In this document: one piece after another, positions 36,263 to 48,777 of the stretch
How positions within the stretch are numbered: the first letter of the stretch is position 1
How the letters are laid out: each line of letters begins with the position of its first letter
Origin: Aspidapion aeneum
Taxonomy: Eukaryota > Arthropoda > Insecta > Coleoptera > Brentidae
Reading direction: 5' to 3'
NCBI GenBank assembly: GCA_963576565.1
Contig: OY755039.1
Span: 84,689,289-84,753,288 of the forward strand
Length of the DNA stretch: 64,000 bases
Notes under the pieces: model-generated
What the model was told of the DNA's origin: nothing
The model's input: only the letters and a program-made list of their open reading frames with translations
The model's database searches: none
Made by a program: the position numbers and the translations under genes

Positions 36263-36497
36263 ATACGGATGATTTTCGCTACGCGAAAACATCCGTATCA
36301 CAAATTTGCTTCGCAAATTTGTGTTGAAAAAAATTTGCTTCGCAAATTAGTTTATTAACAAATTTGCTTCGCAAATTTGTGTTGAGAAAAATTTGCTTTG
36401 CAAATTAGTTTATTAACAAATTTGCTTTGCAAATTTGTGTTGAGAAAAATTTGCTTCGCAAATTAGTTCATTAACACATTTGCTTCGCAAATTTTTT
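36263..36497. repeat. Hairpin cluster at start of unit 2
   Basis: The same opening hairpin as unit 1 (36263-36298), then seven AAATTTGCTTCGCAAATTT-type palindromes against five in unit 1. The extra pair includes a TTTGCTTTGCAAATT variant. Confidence 0.9.
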
Positions 36498-36976
36498 AGA
36501 TCCAACACTTTTAAAACTGTTGCAGCATTGATTTTCGCTGCGGCGAGATTTTGTGTTTAATTATTTATAAAAATATGTTAAACAGTATTTCTATTGATAT
36601 CGTACAATAACATTTGGGGGATTGGAAACAAAATCATTGTCTACAAGTTTCAAACCAAGAATTTGGAGAATTACTATTGGTTCATAAATTTGTGTTAAGA
36701 AAATTTACTTCACAAAGTTACTTTTGTCAATAATTCGCTTTGCAAATTTAATTTACCAGTATTAATTTAAGTTAATATCGAACTCATACACAGTTATTAA
36801 AAAGGGAATTTTTCATCTCTAAAATGTGTAACTCTCGCTTTGCTCATGCGACAGACTCACGGTCTCAAAAAATTACATATTTTCCGTGATACTTGATCAA
36901 GTATCATTTCCTCATAAATTCATTAATATTTTATTCTATAAAATCTATAAAATCCGTTTAGTGGTTCTTTAAATAA

Positions 36977-37812
<836 letters not shown>

Positions 37813-39090
37813 TAATTGTTATTCCAACTGTTGCTTTAACTTCTGTCTGCAATAATTTACTTATAAATTCACTGAACCGATTTCAATAATAAAAAAAGAA
37901 GTATTGCTCTTTGAACAAAACTATTGAATTTTTCGACAATTTTAAATCCAAGATGTTGGAAAAAAAGTCAAATATGTCCTTCTTGAAAGAATCACTTCTT
38001 TGTATGTTGCGAGGATTTATTTTTTTATGATTAGTATCTCGTTGTGAGTGGTAGATCTAATAAATAAATTCAAAAAAGGGTCGAAAAATTTATCGTAACA
38101 TAAGAAACAACTATCCTTTATGGACGGTCAATATTTAGAGTTGGCGGAGAATTTCACCATGATGCTTCTTATATTATTGTCAGTTTAGTAATAATGAATT
38201 TATGTGGAAATGAATGCACATAGAAATGGCAAGGCAATCGCATAATCTGTAAAACTTTTCCGAAAAAAATCAAAAAATTTTCAAAAAATATAGCCTTTTT
38301 AAAAATTAAAGTTTTTATGACCGCCATTTTGGATTTTACAATGACGGCAAATTTTAATAGTGATCTTTTAAAAGCAATCAATTTGTTCCACTTTATATTT
38401 TATTAAAATCGGTTCGGTTAAAATTTATTTATAAGGAAATTAATACAGACAGGATTAAGAAGACTATCGTTACAACCTGTAAAACAATATAGTTGAAGCA
38501 AAAATCCATTTTTAGGGACCGAAATCGTTTTTAACGATTCCTATCTCGTTGTGCTTAACAAAGATAGAGTTTTCTTACAAACAAAAAAATATCCAACATT
38601 TCCGACATAATGTTCGATCAATCAATCCCTGCCAAGTACTCTTTGCTTTGGTAAAATTGGTGTTATAGTTGGAGAGTTATAACGAAAAACATTTTGTCAG
38701 GTTTTTTTGCCCATCAGGTATATTTGAAAAGCGCTCACTTTTATAAATGGTTTTTTTTTCAGACCAAATTGATACTTTCAAATATCTTAAAATTCTTACC
38801 ATAACATACAAACATTTAACATAATATCAGGATGTAATAATAGCAAACTTTAATAGGTGGTAGAAAAGATCAAAATAAGGACTTTTTCTTATTATATTTT
38901 GCATTATACTTCTTTGTTTTTTAGATAAAGGGTGCCAACCTTAACAGCTATTATTTTATTTTTTGTTAAAAATCATAACAGAAAATCGACATTTTCTGAA
39001 ATTATGCATGACAATAAGGGTAAAAATTAAATGGTAAAATTATTTGAAAATAAATAAAAATACTCAAAATTAATATCCAAAATAGGGGAT

Positions 39091-41407
39091 TTTGGATATG
39101 GCGAAAGGAATGACAGGGGCACAACCTTAATGAACCATCTAGAGGAAAGACACATGTATGCAATTAATTAGTTCTATAGGAAGAAACCGCAACGAAAGTG
39201 GACATGACTCAGCCTGACTACTGAAAAACATTGTTAGAGATGTAACAGTCCTAAATAGCTTTACAACAGGCAGTGATCACAGGATGGTCAGAAAGGAAAA
39301 TTAACAATAAAAATAAACAACTTGACATGAGTAAACTTACAGAAAATAAAGCCATAAATGAACAGCTAACCCAAAACTTAAGATGCGAAAACGAAAATAT
39401 AGATGAAATAAATGATACGCTGATAAGAACTATGACCCAAGTCGGAAAAGATGTGGCACAAAAGGGTGAAAAGAGAGAAAATTTTATATCAGAAGAGATA
39501 AAGAAACTCATCGAAAAAAGGCGGAACCTAGAGAAAGGAGGAAAGAGAATATCGATAGAATACACAGAAATAAATAAAACTATAAGAAAAATGATAAAAG
39601 AAAATAAAAGAAAGAGCCAAGAAATAAAAGTTGAAAGAGTTATAGAAAATAACAGGAATATGAAATGTCTAAGACCGACTCTATATATTATCTATATCAG
39701 TGACGCACCCAGGAATATGTCTTGGGGGGGGGCCGAGGCCTCTTGGGGGGGGGGGGCCCGAAGCCTCATGATGTCGAATATTAAGCTAGCTGGGTGCGCC
39801 CATGTCTATATTATAAATATCACACAGCTATTCTATACAAAATTATACCAAACAAAAAGGGAACCATCGCGAGAAACCATAAAGAAACTCCAAACAAAAA
39901 TAAAGTACATAAACTCAGAATTACAACCCGAAATAAGCAAAACGGAAATAAAGAGAGCATTAAAGAAAATGAAAAATAACAAATCACCTGGAAAAGACGG
40001 AGTAACTGTAGGTAATAACCTCCATATTCTCCTCAATAAAATTCTAAAAGAAAAAATAATCCCAAACAACTGGAAAGAATCAGTAACCATTATTCTACAC
40101 AAGAAAGGCGATAGGGCAGACCTAAAAAACTATCGACCTATAACACTCCCCAATGTAATTTATAAGCTTTTCACGAAAATATTAAAAGATAGACTAACAA
40201 CAAAAATTGACGGATATCAATCAAAAGAACAAGCAGGCTTCAGAAAGGGTTTCAATAGAGTTGACCACCTGCTAACCACGAAAATTCTAATAGAGCGAGC
40301 CAACGAATACAACATTTTACTCTATAATGCGTTTATAGACTTTGAAAAAGCTTTTGATAGTATTGAGCACTGGGCAGTAAAAGCATCTTTAATTAATAGC
40401 CGAATAGATCACAGATACACAGATTTAATAGCCAATATATATATAGCGAAGCAACAACATCAATCAAAATCCACGAAAGGACCAAGCCAATCCTCATAAG
40501 AAAAGGTGTCAGACAGGATGACACAATATCCCCTAAACTATTTAACCAGGCCCTAGAAGATTTTTTTAAAAACTTAGACTGGGAAGAAATAGGCATCAAA
40601 GTAAGCGGACAATACTTGAACCACCTAAGATATGCTGACGATATTGCCTTAATAACAGATAAGAAAGAGGAACTTATAAAAATGCTGGGAGAACTGGATA
40701 CAGCAGCTAAAAATATAGGCTTGAGTATGAACAACACCAAAACTAAAATCCTAACAAACACAGATGAAGATATCACCAGAATAAACCAAGAAAAAAAAGA
40801 ACAAGTAGATGAATATATATATCTGAGACAAATTATTAAACTAAAAAAAGAAAACCAAACAGCTGAAATCAAGAGACGAGTAAGATTGGCCTGGGCAGCA
40901 TTCGGTAAATTAAGCTACATAATAAAAAATATCCTCAGTACCTTAAAACGAAAGTGTATAACCAATGTATTCTTCCTGTGCTCACATCTGGATCCCAGAC
41001 CTGGACGCTTACAAAATCAAACATGGATAAGGTAACAAAAGCCCAAAGATCCACGGAAAGACAAATGTTACATGTAAAGCTAACAGATAGAAAAAGGAAT
41101 GAATGGATAAGAAATAAAACAAAAGTAAGAGATGTCAGAGGAGAGGTAGCAAAATTAAAATGGAAATTTGCTGGTCATAATATCAAACTGAAAGACAATC
41201 GATGGAACAAATGCATTGTAGACTGGAGACCTTGGCAAAATAAAAGAAGTAGGGAAGACCCCAAATGAGATGGGTGGACGATTTGAAGAGACATGCAGGG
41301 ACTAGATGGATGAACAGGGCGACAGACAGAGAAGAGTGGAAGATATTGGGGGAGGCCTATGTCCAAAGATGGATCGAAGAAAGCAAAATAGATAGATAGA
41401 TAGATAG
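39091..41407 (+). mobile_element. LINE family C, copy in unit 2
   Basis: Same truncated element as 29957-32273, with the same MITE. Its open frame 39273-40499 (408 residues) runs from the linker, straight through the MITE, into the RT domain as far as the AFIDFEKAFDSIEHW palm motif, then shifts frame at about 40445 through an inserted TA. RT continues at 40616-40840 (LRYADDIALITD), and the C-terminus follows at 40954-41268. Ten or so residues after GKDGVT are deleted. It ends in GATA repeats (41388-41408). Confidence 0.8.
39698..39804. mobile_element. hAT-like MITE inside LINE C (unit 2)
   Basis: The copy of the MITE at 30581-30682; 107 bp here because the G-rich centre is longer. It keeps the reading frame of the LINE open through itself, adding about 36 residues to the conceptual protein, which is an accident of length rather than evidence of function. 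Confidence 0.65.
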
Positions 41408-42378
41408 ACTTAAAATTATTACCAAAAATCGTTAAAATATAGTGCTAATATTATTATTTTATATTTGTTTTAAGGGTCCTTTCGACATGTACAAAAATCT
41501 ATTTCAATTTCTTTTGTGTAAATTTAATAGCTCAAAAAAATATTAATTATTAAAAGAATTGAGAAATTTATACGTATTCCAAAGATTATTTGGCCACACT
41601 GTATCCTTAACCTATCTATATTTTCTTGGAAAAAGCAACGTTGTTCAATTTGATATTTTAAAATTTATCGTTTTTCCCTACTTTCCAAACTTAAAAAATG
41701 CTATAACTTGGCAAAAAGTTATTTGAACTCTTTGTCTGCTTTGGACCTTCCGCACCATCTCTTAAAGATTGGTTCATCATTTAAATTACACCCTGTATTT
41801 TAGGTATCATATTTTAATTATATTTTATAAAAGGCCAAGGCCCAAAAGTAGGTATCCATTTCCTGTTACTGGGTATCCAATCTGAAGGACTGCGTATCCA
41901 AATGGATACACAATATAGTCTAAAAAGATGCCTTGCAGACTGATAGGAACTATGACAAAACTATAGGAAAAAATAAAAAACCCGAAATTATAATTTACTC
42001 CCCTTCCCTATACATGTAAAGTTATGTAAAAGTAACATTACCAACTTCCAGAAACGCTAGAGGGCTGTGATTTGACAGACTGACAGAAACTAAGAGAAAT
42101 CTATATAATAATTGAGATAAAAGTATAGCCAAGTTCTCCAATATACATTTTAAAATTAAAGGTTTTTACTAGTTTCGAAAAGTTTTAGCACGGATCACCT
42201 AACAAACAGATAGGGAACTCAGGTGGTGGGGGGTGCTACGCGCATCTTTCACGCAGCCTGCCATGTTGGGGTCAACCACTCCAGAGGCGCATTTTGTATT
42301 TTAATATTTTTTAAACTTTTAGTACGTGTTGAGCGTTAGTGGTTTGTGTTTGATATATGTGATTTTTGATTTTAAACA

Positions 42379-42474
42379 ATGGGAACGGTTTGTGCCGTAA
42401 GAGACTGTAAATCCACGCTACGGTATACCCTTAATCGAAGTTATTTTCGATTTACGCAGGATCCTATAAGATAA
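42379..42474 (+). pseudogene. THAP-like zinc-binding N-terminus (transposase remnant)
   Basis: An ATG in good context (AAACAATGGG) opens 31 codons: MGTVCAVRDCKS, then RSYFRFTQDP, then a stop. A Cys-x4-Cys pair near the N-terminus followed by a (S)(F/Y)xxFxxDP motif is the first half of a THAP domain, the DNA-binding module of P-type transposases. A possible splice donor is not obvious. The rest of the domain (later Cys, His and AVPTIF-like motif) is not visible downstream, so this is a remnant. Confidence 0.5.
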
Positions 42475-42856
42475 GCTTATACATTATTTTATCTTTTGAT
42501 TTTTTTAAAAATTTTGTAAAATCCTATACAGGGTGTTTAATAATTAAATGTCCTATGAGATGAATCTGTAAAGGATTTAAGTACAAAGAGTTCTTAAGGA
42601 TACATAGATCTGCAACCCCTTTGATTTTGTTTTTTTATTTTTTTTATGCTTTTGCAGGATTTGTTATATTTATCTTAAATTTGAAAATGCGCCTTCATTA
42701 GATCCTAAAAAACAACATATAAACTATGTTTTGTTTAGAAAGTTTTTATGTTTTGTATAAAAGAGCGGCGTAAGCTCAGTTGTAGAAAAGCGAAATTTGT
42801 AGATTGGTATTTTGATCCTTCAATTAAGCACAGGTACACAAATTAAAAGAGTAGGG

Positions 42857-42972
42857 GACAATTCGCCGCAGCCGATTCACCGCGGCTGATTGGCCCGTTT
42901 TGCCGCGAGGACAATTCGCCGCCAATCGAATTGCCGTGGGGACAATTCGCCGCGGGAACAATTCGCCGCGAG
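42857..42972. repeat. ATTCGCCGC short repeats inside the P-like element
   Basis: Within about 115 bp, ATTCGCCGC or ATTCACCGC occurs five times, mixed with CCGCGG-type palindromes (GATTCACCGCGGCTGATT, GCCGCGAGGACAATTCGCC). It is a GC-rich island in very AT-rich DNA. Function unknown; it could be a binding-site array or an expanded simple repeat. Confidence 0.6.
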
Positions 42973-44920
42973 ATTTTTGTACCTTGAATTCATATAATAT
43001 TTTTTTATAAAAATAATGTTTTCAAATTTTCCAACTAGGTATTTGGTGGTACTATACAATTCAACATTTTTTTAATTGGAAAAAATAAATAAATTGGCGA
43101 ATGTAGAATGGCGGTTTTTGCCATTTATGAACCGATATGCATCCAACTAGAAACTTTATTAAATTTTAAAATATTTTTAACTTAAACTAAAAAAAATCAA
43201 AGTGGGAACCGACCTGAAACACCTTAAAGTTCCGAATTTGATGCATATCGTTTAATAAATTTGAAAATCCACCAGTTTGGATCTGCCATTTGGTTTTTTT
43301 TTAATTTGAGTAGAGCTGTATTGAGTGACCTTAATCACTGCAAAGTTTAAAATTTAAGATAACTCTGTTGGAAAAGTTTTAAAAAAGTGATAATCGAACA
43401 AACAAATATATTATATGAACTCAAGCTAAATAAAACTGTTTGCCATGAAACAAAAAATCTAGCTCATTTTTGTTTATTAGGTATTCAAAAACTCCAACAC
43501 ATTTTTAATATTTTTGGTTATGATGTGTGTTTTCAATAGCTTAAAACTGCAACTAATATAAATTTCACTGCTAAAGTGTTTTAAACCCCTCTTGAAATCA
43601 AAGCGGGTGATTTATCTTCAGTTTTTTAAAATATTATCACAAGAGTTTGTTTGAGTTTAGTAGGTATTACAATATAAATTATACAAAAATTTGATGTTTT
43701 ATATGCACCCCAAAAATTTTTAGGTTAAAGATCCAACATTCTTTAGAAAATGTCTAATTTTGACGTAAGCTTTTAGAACATCATATAAGATTTATATAAG
43801 ATCCCTCGTTTCTTACTGATTTTAAAAATATTTAACGCGTCGATGCTCTGATAAAATCATTATTTATGTTATTAATGCATTATTTAAAAAAAAAAACAAA
43901 TATCTAAAATTGTAGGTTGCCTCGATTTAAAAAAGATCCCTCCTATCAAAATTTAACATTTTGACTTTAAATTATTTAAAAAAAACTTAATTATTATCAT
44001 TTTGCTCTGTTATAATTTTTAAGAAACAAACATAAAATCGAAAAAAAATAACGCTAAGTTTAACACCCTGTAAAAGCAAAGAGGTCTAACAAAATGTAAT
44101 GCAAAAAAAATCTTTGTTTTGACCATTTCCACAACCCCTTAATGTTTCATGCATCATTTAAATTACACCCTGTATAATAAACTATTATATAACATTTGGT
44201 AAGTTTTTGACACAAATTTGTTATAATTTTTTATTATGCTACTATTTACACTTTTAAGAATACATATAAAACTTTGAAGATTTTACTAAATTTTAAAATA
44301 TTAATTTACCGTGAAGCAATTTTGTGCTAATTGTAAAGATTATTTGGTCACCCTGTATTTCCTTAAACTTTCAATTTTTCGAAAAAACTAATAAATAATA
44401 TCTGATTCCAGTAAATTAAGAAATTAGTCTACAATGTCAAACTTCTTATATCTAAAATTCACAATTTTACTCCTCTTGAAACTTAATAAATCCCAATAAA
44501 ACAAAAAAGCAATCAATTTTTTTCTTTTTGTGTTTGGCTGTATGCTGGAAACGACAATATGCCACGTATTCTGGACGAAGAAGAAGACCTCTTTTTGTGT
44601 TTCCCCTATCTCTCATTCAATAAAACACATTATTTCCATAGTCCCCGACAGAGGACAACATATAATTTTTTTACGCGGCCGAGACTCTAAAATTCATTTT
44701 AGCTCCCATTTTTGGCAGTACAAAACTATTTTAATGTTTTTATTGTTTCTTGCAGTAAAAATATTTTTTCGCATCAACAATCTGAAACATTAATATTTTA
44801 TGATAAATTTATTTTAGCCCGGCTCTGAGTTTGATTCCCAATGCTCAGCCATCGTAGAATTCTCCGAGATCAAAGACCGCCAGCCGGCTTATTTATCTGT
44901 TTGTTAGGTGATCCGTGATT

Positions 44921-45048
44921 TTAGCTCACACATATACTATACTATAGTAGTGATCCTAATTTTTTCGAGAGAAAAAAAGTTGCTCCGATTTCAAAAATTT
45001 TTATATATCTTTGCGTTTCAGATGATTTTGAAACTTTTTTGTTGCGCC

Positions 45049-45082
<34 letters not shown>

Positions 45083-45663
45083 ATGTCTGTCTGTCTGTCT
45101 GTCTGTCTGTATGTCTGTCTGTAACGACCAACGCGCATAACTCAAAAACCGCTTGGCCGATTTTAATGAAATTTGGTACCTAGGCTGGGTTTTGAGCCGA
45201 GATGGTCCCATTTAAAAATGAACAAAATCCACCGAACACAAACCAAATAAAAGGGTGGGGGTAGATATCAAAAATTAGAGTTTAAGTGAAAATATGGCGT
45301 GTGTCATATCAAACGAAAGGTAATTGAGTCTGGAGTTAAACAAAATACATTTTAATTTATTTAAAAAAAGGGTGGGGGTATATTTCAAAAATTAGAGTTT
45401 AAGTGAAAATATGGCGTGTGTGATATCAAACGAAAGGTAATTGAGTCCGGAGTTAATCAAATTACATTTTAGTTTTTGTTTTTTTTAAGGGTGGGGGTAG
45501 ATTTCAAAAATTTTAGTTTAAGTCAAAACATGGCTTGTGTGGTATCAAACAAAAGGTAATTTAGTCTGGAGTTGAATAATTAGTTTTTAGTTATATTAGC
45601 TCACACGTACACTATAACTATAGTACCTAGTGTGAGCTTAGGGGCCCATATATTGGCAGAGTA
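44921..45663 (-). mobile_element. Helitron-like element, copy 4
   Basis: Minus-strand copy, 743 bp. The 5' hairpin is intact. At the 3' hairpin the inner arm is damaged: AGTAGTGATCC replaces the AGTAGTGTGAGCTATGGTGATCC of other copies. It directly adjoins the P-like element on one side and truncated copy 5 on the other. Confidence 0.85.
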
Positions 45664-45667
45664 TTTT

Positions 45668-45708
45668 TCTTTGCGTTTCAGATGATTTTGAAACTTTTTG
45701 GTTGCGCC

Positions 45709-45758
<50 letters not shown>

Positions 45759-45767
45759 ATGTCTATA

Positions 45768-45802
<35 letters not shown>

Positions 45803-46270
45803 ATGTCTGTATGTCTGTATGTCTGTATGTCTGTCTGTAACGACCAACGCGCATAACTCAAAAACCGCTTGGCTGATTTTAATGAAATTTGGTACCTAGG
45901 CTGGCTCTTGGGTCGAGATGGTCCCATTTAAAAATGAACAAAATCCACCGAACACAAACCAAATAAAAGGGTGGGGGTAGATTTCAAAAATTAGAGTTTA
46001 AGTGAAAATATGGCGTGTGTGATATCAAACGCAAGGTAATTGAGTCCGGAGTTTAACAAAATACATTTTAGTTTTTGTTTTTTTTAAGGGTGGGGGTAGA
46101 TTTCAAAAATTTGAGTTTAATTCAAATCATGGCTTGTGTGGTATCAAACAAAAGGTAATTTAGTCTGGAGTTGAATAAAATATATTTCAGTTTTTAGTTA
46201 TATTAGCTCACAAGTACACTATAACTATAGTACCTAGTGTGAGCTTAGGGGCCCATATATTGGCAGAGTA
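45668..46270 (-). mobile_element. Helitron-like element, copy 5, 3'-truncated, in tandem with copy 4
   Basis: Head-to-tail with copy 4: immediately after copy 4's end (GGCAGAGTA TTTT), sequence resumes at CTTTGCGTTTCAG, internal to the element, and runs through a TCTG microsatellite to a normal 5' end at 46270. The 3' terminal hairpin is absent. It has two of the 115-bp repeats where the others have three. Confidence 0.85.
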
Positions 46271-46334
46271 TTTTTAAATGTTTTGCGAAATATATTTAAA
46301 ACGTAAAGTTTGGTACCCGTGAATAAAGAAAACA

Positions 46335-46708
46335 AAATTTTTTCGTGGATAATCGGGTGTAGAAAGGTTTTGTTCCTCTTGTGTTTTTCCGTGGGCAGCT
46401 CGAATGCTGTACACCCACGGGGGTTCAAGATCTAATGGCCACCCATTAAGTGTTGACAGTTAACTGTTTCGTGCTTAAGGAACCCTTCAGAACCGTGCAT
46501 GGTCAATGTAACACCTTTGTAAAGTTGGAGAGACGGTATATAAATTTCATCTTACGATATTGATAAGAGAAATGAAAAATAATGCCTGCAATACGGTATG
46601 CTTTAAGCACAAGTGGCGACATCTACCGAATACAAAAGAAACTATGCTCATGGAATAATACAAGAGAAACAAAACCTTTTTATATAAGTTTAGCCACGAA
46701 AAATTTTT
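46335..46708. mobile_element. Small inverted-repeat element (unit 2)
   Basis: The copy of 33107-33480, with the same imperfect inverted ends around AAAGGTTTTGTTCCTC and GAGAAACAAAACC. No ORF. Confidence 0.55.
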
Positions 46709-48700
46709 GTTTTTTTTAAATATTTAGCCTTGGAATTGGACACTGATTCAAAAATAAAATGTTAATTAGTCAACTAAGTGTAATTCATTTAATAACTACT
46801 CATTATTTGCCTTTGCCAACCCCTTACAACTGATGTTATTATCACTGGACTTTAATAATAATGTAATTTAATTAAAGTGCCTTTTTATCGCTAAAGTATG
46901 TAGCTCTCGCTCCCCTCATGCTAAAAACTTATTGCTTTAAAAAAATATTAATGTCACTTTTATCCTTTGAATTTGGCGTGTAAAATACTAATATTAGTTT
47001 TTGCCAAACAATCTGCCTAATATATAATCCAAAGAATTAACCTAGGAAGAATTAAATAGACACTGACTTAAAAATGACATCTGCTATTTTGCAAATTTTA
47101 TTCTGCTCTTTAAAATGAAAGTATACTATACTATAGTTAAATGTGGCATTTGCGAATTTCTTATCTATGAACCGACAATTTTTAATTTTGGTTACTTTGT
47201 TAAGCGCGCTCTATAAAAATGATAAAACTGTTGACTGATTACTATGTAAAAAGGTTCGAGTAAGCGAATGGTGTAACTTCCGTCAAAATCTGACGTATGG
47301 TTTTGAAGATATCGTAATTTTTTAAATAAAAATACATGAAATTTATTGAGCTTTTTAAATATTTTGGGATAAATATCAAAAACTATCGGTCCAAGATAAT
47401 TTATTTTATAATGAAACGAATTGTAGCTCCGGCTCCTCTCATGCTACAGATTCAATGCATCAAAAAAAGTTTTAATTTCAACCAATTTGTGTATAAGATT
47501 CTATTTCGTTGACGTTTTACAAATTTTTTTCGCGGTATTTGATCAAAAAATAAACCTAGAAACTAAAATTTTCTCATAACTTAAAAATGACATATGTCAT
47601 TTTATAGATTTTTGTCTCTTCTTTAACATGAAATTAATCCTATTATTATTGGAATTATATTTCAAAAAATATTTGCAAATTCCTTTAGTTTTATAAGATT
47701 TTTATTAATTTTTGACCGTTTTGATAAATGTTAAGTGCCCTACACCAGCGCCCTCTACATTAAGGTTAAAACTATAAATAAAGTTTTATGTAGAAAGGTT
47801 CGGCGAAGTGAGTAGTGTAATTTTTGTCCAATTCGGACCTACTGTTTTAAAGATATCGCGATTTTTGTAAAAATGCGTGTTATTTTCGTTGTGATTTTTG
47901 CGTGTTTTTTAGTATTTATTTTTCAAACTCAAAAACGGTACAACTTAGAAAAGTCGAACTTTTTAAAAAAAATATTTTGGTATTTTCTTAAAAAGATAGC
48001 AGTTCGAGAACTGTCAAAAAGTGTAAGGGCAAAAAAATTTCTCGATTCAGTATTTTTGACTGCAAAAACCTTGCATAGTTTTTGAAAAATCCTCAAAACT
48101 CAAAAACCAAAAACTAATTTTAAAAACCAACTATACGGTTACCGAACACTCCCTCAGGCCCGCAAATGTTTAAAATTTGGTTAAAATCCATTAAATAGTT
48201 TTGGAGTAATGACCAGATATATTTTAAAAAACGGCAAATAAACAGTGAAATTCTGACCAATTTTATTGTACAGTGAAAATGCGTCACTGCAGGGATTCAG
48301 AAGAGCCCCAAAATGGGGCACTTGACTTTTTCCGATCTGGCTGAAAAACAATAGGCTTCCTGACCACACATAAGAGTACACTTGTGCAAAATCTCAAGTT
48401 TCTAGAATAATCCCCTGGACACTTATGGTGTGCCAACGTAGGTACATAAAAAAAAGTCACTTTTTGACAGTTTTTCCCCTATTTCCCCTACTTGAAATTT
48501 TCCGATTTGACCCAAAATTGACATTTTTGGTCTCCCGTAAGTTCTTAATCAGTGCGCCAAATTTCATCCTTCTACGTCGAAGCGTTCCCGAGTAAGCGTC
48601 AAAATTCGAGCGCGATACACTAGGGGTGCTGGGGACGGAATAATAATTTAAAAAAATAATAATAATAAAAATAATGTTACGGCCGAGGCGGCTCAAGTAA

Positions 48701-48727
48701 TTGATTTTCGCCACAAGCGAAAATCAA
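48701..48727. repeat. Closing hairpin of unit 2
   Basis: TTGATTTTCGC-CACAA-GCGAAAATCAA, identical to 36231-36257, marks the right edge of the tandem pair. Confidence 0.9.
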
Positions 48728-48777
48728 TAAAAATACGGACCTGATTTTTTTTTCACTCAAACCCAAAATATGTTGGT

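Larger units (their letters stand above)
42189..44917 (+). mobile_element. P-like DNA transposon, non-autonomous, with THAP remnant
   Basis: The ends are 24-bp inverted repeats: CACGGATCACCTAACAAACA at the left, TGTTTGTTAGGTGATCCGTG at the right. CA...TG ends and a THAP-like N-terminus point to the P superfamily. The left flank is AGTTTTAG (8 bp) and the right flank ATTTTAG, an 8-bp duplication that has lost one base. The target is the junction between unit 2 and Helitron-like copy 4, so this is the later insertion. The 2.7-kb body has no transposase catalytic region that I can see. A diverged relative lies inverted at about 56690-59594. Confidence 0.65.

Noticed and set aside
44530..44793. 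87-residue ORF inside the P-like element as transposase
   Set aside because: No RNase H-like acidic residues or P-type motifs; composition is typical of random AT-rich frames.
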